9,903 bases of DNA from Pseudomonadota bacterium (GTDB lineage: Bacteria > Pseudomonadota > Alphaproteobacteria > Rhizobiales > Hyphomicrobiaceae): NCBI GenBank assembly GCA_023410905.1, contig JAEYPL010000012.1, forward strand, positions 1-9,903, read 5' to 3'. This document shows positions 5,920-9,903 of the stretch, in pieces. The notes beneath the pieces were generated by a model, which saw only the letters and a program-made list of their open reading frames with translations, had not been told where the DNA came from and did not search any database. How positions within the stretch are numbered: position 1 is the stretch's first letter; each line of letters starts with the position of its first letter. Both the position numbers and the translations under genes were made by a program.

Positions 5920-7029
5920 TTGGCGTCCCATGATCAGAGGCCCCTTGGCAGTGACCTGCCACGCTCGCTGAGCGAGCAGCTTCGGATTCTGGAGGAGCAG
6001 CTCAATCGTTTGAGCGGCGACGCTTCTGTGCGGCTATCGCATCCCGCACGCGATCCCATGGGCCTGCCGACGCGTCATGGACGCCCCATTGGTCTTGCGC
6101 CTCCCGTGCGCGCGGCCACCCTCGGCGTGCCTCCGCGCCACTCGGATGAGGAGGAAGCGGATCTGCCGATCATGGCTCGCCCGCGCTCGCTACGCCGTCA
6201 CGCCCTCATTGCTGGATGCAGCCTGCTGCTGCTGTCCGCGACCGCCATCATTCCCTCAGTCTGGCATCTCACGACGCAGGAAGCGGTGTCGGAGACAACC
6301 TTGCCGACGCCCCCAGCAGTGCAGGTTGCACTTCGCACCGAGCAATTCGCAGCGCGCGGCCTTGGTCAGGCAAGCTTTGGCGCACCGATGAGAGCGGAGA
6401 GCGAAGTCCCCAACACGACGCCGAGTCCGGCGACGAGGCTGACCGTTGCCGAGAGCGACCTCCAGCGCCTCGGCTTGCCGATGCTCGTCTCGGGCGGCGG
6501 CCCCTCGTGGGCTGGCAGCGCCGTCATCATCGACGGCCTGCCCGCCGACGCTCGCGTATCTCACGGCATGAAGATCGCGCCCGACACGTGGACGGTCGGC
6601 ATCGACGACGTCGGCCACGCCGTACTGTCGCTGCCGCCAACGACGCCCGATCGTCTCGAGCTTTCAGTGCGCGTGCTTGCCGCGAACAGCCACGAGCTTG
6701 CGGCAAGTGCCTTCCAGATCCACGTCGTGCGGACATCGAGTGCCCCCGCGCAGATCGCGCCGGCCGCGCTCTTCGAGCCTGCCGCAGCAGATGCCGCGCA
6801 AAAGCCGGTGATGGAGCCCGAGCCCGCAACGCGTCAGGCTGTCAAAGTGGAGCGGCCGAAGCGACCGGCGACCCCCATAGCACCTGCAAAGGCTCCCGCT
6901 ATACAGCAGGCCAAGCAGCCGGAACAGCCGAAGGCGACATCAGCTTGGGTTTCGGAATTGCGCCCCGCGCCGCCGATGTTCGGCTTCGCACCGGCCCCCG
7001 CGCCGAAGTGGTCGCCCTTCAGGGACTGA
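5920..7029 (+). CDS. Hypothetical single-pass membrane protein with Ig-like domain
   Basis: I do not recognise a named family. From a TTG at 5920 it would be 369 aa. A cytoplasmic N-terminus holds a short coiled-coil-like stretch (SEQLRILEEQLNRL, about 18-31). One membrane helix covers about residues 95-115, after RPRSLRRH, which suggests an N-in, C-out topology. A periplasmic part at about 190-275 contains IIDGLPADARVSHG...WTVGIDDVGHAVLSLPPTTPDRLELSVRV, resembling the Ig/cadherin-like repeats of bacterial surface proteins. The end (about 276-369) is Ala/Pro/Lys-rich. The frame is strongly GC3-biased from the membrane helix on. It is open back to a TTG at 5827, but those codons lack the bias, while GGAG lies 7 nt before 5920, so I prefer 5920. 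The start remains uncertain. Confidence 0.65.
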   Translation: MASHDQRPLGSDLPRSLSEQLRILEEQLNRLSGDASVRLSHPARDPMGLPTRHGRPIGLAPPVRAATLGVPPRHSDEEEADLPIMARPRSLRRHALIAGCSLLLLSATAIIPSVWHLTTQEAVSETTLPTPPAVQVALRTEQFAARGLGQASFGAPMRAESEVPNTTPSPATRLTVAESDLQRLGLPMLVSGGGPSWAGSAVIIDGLPADARVSHGMKIAPDTWTVGIDDVGHAVLSLPPTTPDRLELSVRVLAANSHELAASAFQIHVVRTSSAPAQIAPAALFEPAAADAAQKPVMEPEPATRQAVKVERPKRPATPIAPAKAPAIQQAKQPEQPKATSAWVSELRPAPPMFGFAPAPAPKWSPFRD

Positions 7030-7388
7030 CGACAGTGCATTCAACGACATAGCCGTACGCGCCCGCACGCTCCGCGTCGGACCTATGAAATGTAAGGAGC
7101 AAAGCGCGGACGCCAGACTCTCGTTTGGATAAGCGCGACATCCGCGCCTTGCACCGCAAGATCCGTCGCCAGGCACGGCAGCCGGTAGAGCCGATCCGGC
7201 CTCTTCGTTCTTTCCTGGATCCCAGGGCGGGGTGATGTACCTTGCAGCCTCGCGCCACATACTGCTGAGCGCGTCGACAGCGCTTTACCGTGGTCCGAGT
7301 GGCGAGCAGTGTGCCGCGATCCGAACGCGCGTGGATAAGTCTGCGTTATGAGTGCAGCGCGCCGCACTTGTCCCGGCCGTGCGCGCGC
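7030..7388. other. 359-bp region without a convincing gene
   Basis: This lies between two convergent genes. No RNA gene or recognisable protein was found. Short frames exist on both strands, including a 36-codon plus-strand frame from a TTG at 7125 and a minus-strand frame from 7367 to 7083, but none has a start signal or family resemblance. Two one-mismatch DnaA-box-like 9-mers are present on the minus strand (7124-7132 and 7330-7338). There is a small hairpin at 7268-7284 (AGCGC / GCGCT). The right end holds the ybaB-proximal hairpin at 7356-7389. The region occupies the place where recR often stands after ybaB, but I see no recR remnant. Confidence 0.6.
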
Positions 7389-7389
7389 T
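7356..7389 (-). terminator. GC-rich hairpin at the end of ybaB, possible terminator
   Basis: AGCGCG pairs with CGCGCT and, after a one-base bulge, CGCAC pairs with GTGCG around an 11-nt loop. This gives an 11-bp stem whose edge touches the ybaB stop codon. No U-tract follows on the minus strand, so it is at best an atypical terminator or a 3'-end stabiliser. Confidence 0.35.
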
Positions 7390-7709
7390 CAGAAAAGCTT
7401 GAGGCCCGGCGGCAGCGGCAGGCCACCCGCGACCTCCTGCATGCGCTTCTGCATCTCGCTCTCGACCTTGCCCTTGGCATCCTGGAAGGCCGCGAGCACG
7501 AGATCCTCGACAATCTCGACGTCGTCGGGCTTCAGCAGGCTCGGATCGATCTTCACGGAACGCATCTCGCCCTTGCCGTTGAGCGTGATCTTCACGAGAC
7601 CGGCGCCGGACTGACCGGAGACCTCCAGCGCTGCCAGTTCCTCCAGCATCTGCTGCATCCGGCCTTGGAGTTCCTGGGCCTTCTTCATCATCCCCATGAG
7701 GTCTTTCAT
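7389..7709 (-). CDS. ybaB: YbaB/EbfC family nucleoid-associated protein
   Basis: Encodes 106 aa, full family length. It opens with MKDLMGMMKKAQELQGRMQQMLEELAALEVSGQSGAGLVKITLNGKGEMRSVKIDPSLL in the order typical of the family: a long N-terminal helix, then the beta strands with the conserved SGAGLV and NGKGE motifs. A second long helix follows (EDLVLAAFQDAKGKVESEMQKRM) and a short LPLPPG tail. Family members form tweezer-shaped dimers that bind DNA. AAAGGA lies about 7 nt before the ATG. The gene follows dnaX by 70 bp on the same strand, the common bacterial order. Cotranscription is likely, although an AT-rich spacer could hold its own promoter. Confidence 0.95.
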   Translation of the reverse strand: MKDLMGMMKKAQELQGRMQQMLEELAALEVSGQSGAGLVKITLNGKGEMRSVKIDPSLLKPDDVEIVEDLVLAAFQDAKGKVESEMQKRMQEVAGGLPLPPGLKLF

Positions 7710-7753
7710 CGACGTATCCTTTGTGCGCGGCCGCCAGCGGGCCTGCTCATCTC

Positions 7754-7764
7754 ATATATATATA
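7754..7764. promoter_or_regulatory. Alternating AT tract in the dnaX-ybaB spacer, possible ybaB promoter
   Basis: An uninterrupted 11-nt alternating A/T run lies in the 70-bp spacer, 45 bp before the ybaB ATG. It is striking in such GC-rich DNA and could supply a -10 element on the minus strand (TATATA-like). No clear -35 hexamer is visible at the right distance, so this is suggestive only. Confidence 0.3.
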
Positions 7765-7779
7765 GGAACCAGCCCGCGC

Positions 7780-9750
7780 TCAGCCTACTGCGCTGTCCTC
7801 GCCGGGCTCATCCTCGCCCTCATCTCCAAGCGGCGCGGCGATCGGCTTGACGCTCGCGATCTCGGCATCCGGGAATTGCTCGAACACGGCGCGTACCGAT
7901 GGATGCTGCTTCAGCGCCTCGATTTCCGCGGCTTCCTCGGCGCGCTTCTGCTCGCCGAGCGGCACCTCGCCGGGGCGCTTGCTGAGCGCGATGGTCCAGC
8001 GCCGCGCCGTCCATTTGTTCAGCTTCTCGCGCAGCTCGTTGGCAATCTCCGGCGGCGCACCGTCGAGAAGATGCAATTCGATCCCTGCTGCGGGATCGAA
8101 TTTCACTAGGCTCACATGCTCCTCGAGATGCACCTTGAGGCGCGCATCGCGCTTGCGGCCGACGAGATTGACCACATCCTGAAATGTGCTGAGGACGATG
8201 TCCTCGGGCCGCTCGATCGTCGACGGACCGAGATCGTCATCCTCCGTCTCGCTCTCGTCGAAAACATCCGGCGCGATCGCGGGTTCCGGGACCTCGTCGA
8301 GCGGTGGCGCAAAGCGTCCTTCGTCCTCGGTCTCGTCCTCCTGGGCGAATGCCCTCGCCACGGGAACCGGCGCCACCGCTCGCGCCTCGACCTTCCCGGT
8401 CGCTCGGCTTTCGGCAGGCGCTTTCGTCTCGCTCCGCCGCGGCGAAGGCGCGCCGCCCAGCGCGCGAATGATTTCGTCAGGCGCCGGCAGGTCCGCCGTA
8501 TGCGCGATGCGGATAATCACCATCTCGGCAGCGGCGCGCACATCCGGCGCACGCCCTGCCTCGTCGATGCCCTTCAGCAGCATCTGCCAAACGCGCGCGA
8601 GCAGCGGGATCGACAGCTTTTCAGCGATCGCCGACGCACGCCGCAGTTCTTCGCCCGAGAGCACTTCTCGCTCGGTTCCCGCACCTGCCACCTTGATGCG
8701 TGTCGCCGCGTGCACGGCTTCTGCAAGATCGCCCAAAACTTCCAGCGGATCGGCGCCATCCGCATAAAGGCCGTCGAGCGACTTCAGCGCCTCGGCCGTG
8801 CGCCCGGAAAGCGTGTGCTCGATGAGATCGTAAATGCGGCCGCGATCCGCGAGGCCCAACATGGCGCGCACGGTCGGTCCCGTGACCGCGCCCTCGCCCA
8901 TGGCAATGGCCTGATCGAGGATTGAGAGGCCGTCACGCACGGAACCCTCGGCAGCGCGCCCGATCAAGAGCAGTGCCTCGTCCTCGACCGTCGCGCCTTC
9001 TTTTCCTGCGATCCGGCGGAAGTGATCGGCCAGCACCGGCACCTCGACGCGGCGCAGATCGAAACGCTGGCAGCGCGAGAGCACCGTCACCGGCACCTTG
9101 CGCACTTCCGTCGTTGCAAAGATGAACTTCACGTGCGGCGGCGGTTCCTCGAGCGTCTTCAGGAGCGCGTTGAACGCGCCCTTCGACAGCATGTGAACCT
9201 CGTCGATGATGAAAACCTTGTAGCGCGCGGCCATCGGCTTGTAGCGCGCGCTCTCGATGATCTCGCGTACGTTGTCGACGCCCGTATTCGACGCCGCGTC
9301 GATCTCGATCACATCAGGATGGCGGCTCTGGATGATCGCTTCACAGTGCGCGCCATAACCATCCATCTCGACGGTCGGGCGATCCGGCAGCCCCGGCTTC
9401 AAGTAATTCAGCGCGCGCGCCAGAATACGCGCCGTCGTCGTCTTGCCGACCCCGCGCACGCCGGTCAGCATGTAGCCCTGCGCGATGCGGTCCGCCGCGA
9501 AGGCATTGCGCAGCGTCGTGACCATGGCCTCCTGGCCGATCAGCGCGTCGAAATTCTCTGGGCGATACTTGCGGGCGAGCACCACATAGCCGCCCTCGGC
9601 CGGTTTGCCCGCCGGCGCCATTTCGCTATCGGAGAAGAAGGACGGGCCATCATCGATGCCGGCCGCCTCGGCAGCATCGTCATCCGCGAAGTTGTGCGGC
9701 TCCTCGTCGTCGTCGCCGGAACCTTTCCTGCGCGCCATGCCGCCCGACAT
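7780..9750 (-). CDS. dnaX: DNA polymerase III subunit gamma/tau
   Basis: Encodes 656 aa. It is the clamp-loader ATPase that loads the sliding clamp and, as tau, links polymerase cores and helicase. YVVLARKYRPENFDALIGQ opens the ATPase at residue 55. Walker A is GVRGVGKT (97-104), Walker B DEVH (183-186), followed by a sensor stretch FATTE (211-215) and SRC with the arginine finger Arg226. The zinc module is degenerate: only Cys136 remains in the expected four-cysteine stretch. The first 54 residues are acidic and probably disordered. A charged linker (about 430-530) precedes a C-terminal tau domain. No A-rich slippery heptamer for a gamma frameshift was found, so probably only tau is made. 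The ATG at 9738 (residue 5) is an alternative start, since GAGG touches the 9750 ATG. Gene order is SRP RNA, dnaX, ybaB. Confidence 0.97.
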   Translation of the reverse strand: MSGGMARRKGSGDDDEEPHNFADDDAAEAAGIDDGPSFFSDSEMAPAGKPAEGGYVVLARKYRPENFDALIGQEAMVTTLRNAFAADRIAQGYMLTGVRGVGKTTTARILARALNYLKPGLPDRPTVEMDGYGAHCEAIIQSRHPDVIEIDAASNTGVDNVREIIESARYKPMAARYKVFIIDEVHMLSKGAFNALLKTLEEPPPHVKFIFATTEVRKVPVTVLSRCQRFDLRRVEVPVLADHFRRIAGKEGATVEDEALLLIGRAAEGSVRDGLSILDQAIAMGEGAVTGPTVRAMLGLADRGRIYDLIEHTLSGRTAEALKSLDGLYADGADPLEVLGDLAEAVHAATRIKVAGAGTEREVLSGEELRRASAIAEKLSIPLLARVWQMLLKGIDEAGRAPDVRAAAEMVIIRIAHTADLPAPDEIIRALGGAPSPRRSETKAPAESRATGKVEARAVAPVPVARAFAQEDETEDEGRFAPPLDEVPEPAIAPDVFDESETEDDDLGPSTIERPEDIVLSTFQDVVNLVGRKRDARLKVHLEEHVSLVKFDPAAGIELHLLDGAPPEIANELREKLNKWTARRWTIALSKRPGEVPLGEQKRAEEAAEIEALKQHPSVRAVFEQFPDAEIASVKPIAAPLGDEGEDEPGEDSAVG

Positions 9751-9801
9751 CCTCGTGGAAACTGCACCCCCAGGGCCTGCGTAAGCCCTTATGGGGGCGG
9801 T

Positions 9802-9815
9802 AAAAAGGAGACCGG
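9802..9815 (-). terminator. 3' end of SRP RNA with U-tract
   Basis: The 3' arm of the SRP RNA closing stem (CCGGTCTCC, 9815-9807) is followed directly by TTTTT (9806-9802) on the minus strand. The closing stem plus U5 could act as an intrinsic terminator, which would separate SRP RNA from dnaX transcription. Five U residues is short, so readthrough is possible. Confidence 0.45.
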
Positions 9816-9900
9816 AAAACGACCCAGATCCTGATCGTTAGGGCTGCTTCCTTCCGGATCTGACCCGGTTGGCGAGGGACCCGTCCGCCGCCAGCCTCCC
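9807..9900 (-). ncRNA. ffs: Signal recognition particle RNA (4.5S-type, small bacterial form)
   Basis: The minus strand carries the SRP hallmark at 9865-9842: GGTCAGATCC, then GGAAGGAAGCAGCC. This is the apical GGAA tetraloop with the conserved symmetric and asymmetric loops that bind the M domain of Ffh. The ends pair: GGAGGCTGG (9899-9891) with CCGGTCTCC (9815-9807), nine pairs including two G-U. The length of about 94 nt fits the short alphaproteobacterial form without an Alu domain. The 5' end could lie a few bases to the right, and the promoter is outside the window. With Ffh and FtsY it targets nascent membrane proteins. Its position directly before dnaX is a common arrangement. Confidence 0.93.
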
Positions 9901-9903
9901 GCG

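Noticed and set aside
6216..7052. Alternative plus-strand frame of 278 codons over the membrane-protein gene
   Set aside because: The translation is Arg/Ala-rich with no membrane helix or domain. The other frame has strong third-position GC bias, a membrane helix and an Ig-like segment.
7083..7367. Minus-strand frame of 94 codons after ybaB, possible recR remnant
   Set aside because: No RecR motifs (zinc finger, Toprim, N-terminal LPGLGPRSA block) are seen in any frame, and the codon pattern is not coding-like.
5700..7400. A chromosomal replication origin, given DnaA-box-like sites
   Set aside because: There is only one perfect box and two single-mismatch ones spread over 1.6 kb, with no AT-rich unwinding element and no typical origin neighbours such as hemE, dnaA or parAB.
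7780..9750. Programmed frameshift in dnaX giving a short gamma product
   Set aside because: No A AAA AAG-like slippery heptamer was found on the coding strand; the longest A-runs are about four.
9022..9834. Plus-strand frame of 270 codons opposite dnaX
   Set aside because: It is a shadow of dnaX and also runs into the SRP RNA gene; no domain is present.

Overview
The window looks like ordinary high-GC chromosomal DNA from an alphaproteobacterium, most likely of the order Hyphomicrobiales (Rhizobiales). The supporting signs are a DUF1491 protein (a family I know only from Alphaproteobacteria), an ELM1/DUF1022 protein, a dnaX-ybaB pair next to a short SRP RNA, a DnaX lacking the usual zinc cysteines, and GANTC (CcrM-type) sites. 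No family or genus can be fixed from the sequence. There are no insertion sequences, integrases, CRISPR arrays, tRNAs or rRNAs.

Layout, left to right. (1) Bases 1-1966, minus strand: a two-gene catabolic unit, read as uronate dehydrogenase and then an M20-family carbamoylase/allantoate-amidohydrolase-type enzyme that runs off the left edge. The second gene lies in an open frame from 1132 to the window edge. (2) 2247-3716, plus strand: a stand-alone RecF/SMC-like ATPase of the COG4637 type with an unusual C-terminal extension. It ends exactly where the convergent DUF1491 gene ends. (3) 3717-5092, minus strand: an ELM1-family gene and a DUF1491 gene joined by a TGATG overlap. (4) 5222-5701, plus strand: an Lrp/AsnC regulator divergent from ELM1, with two inverted repeats in the 129-bp spacer. 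(5) 5920-7029, plus strand: an unrecognised single-pass membrane protein with a periplasmic Ig-like domain. The DNA before it carries a perfect DnaA box and a GANTC-containing palindrome. (6) 7030-7388: a 359-bp stretch with no convincing gene. (7) 7389-9900, minus strand: the replication/secretion core, read as SRP RNA, dnaX (DNA polymerase III tau/gamma) and ybaB/ebfC. The recR gene that usually follows ybaB is absent.

How the parts fit: uronate dehydrogenase and the amidohydrolase probably serve one substrate pathway (sugar acid plus ureido/amide compound), but the substrate is unknown. ELM1 and DUF1491 are probably co-translated and may be controlled by the divergent Lrp-type protein. SRP RNA, dnaX and ybaB are housekeeping genes. 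I see no clear new defence, toxin or mobile system. The best leads are the uronate-dehydrogenase/M20 pairing, the ELM1-DUF1491 coupling, the modified COG4637 ATPase, and the DnaA-box/GANTC promoter region before the membrane protein.
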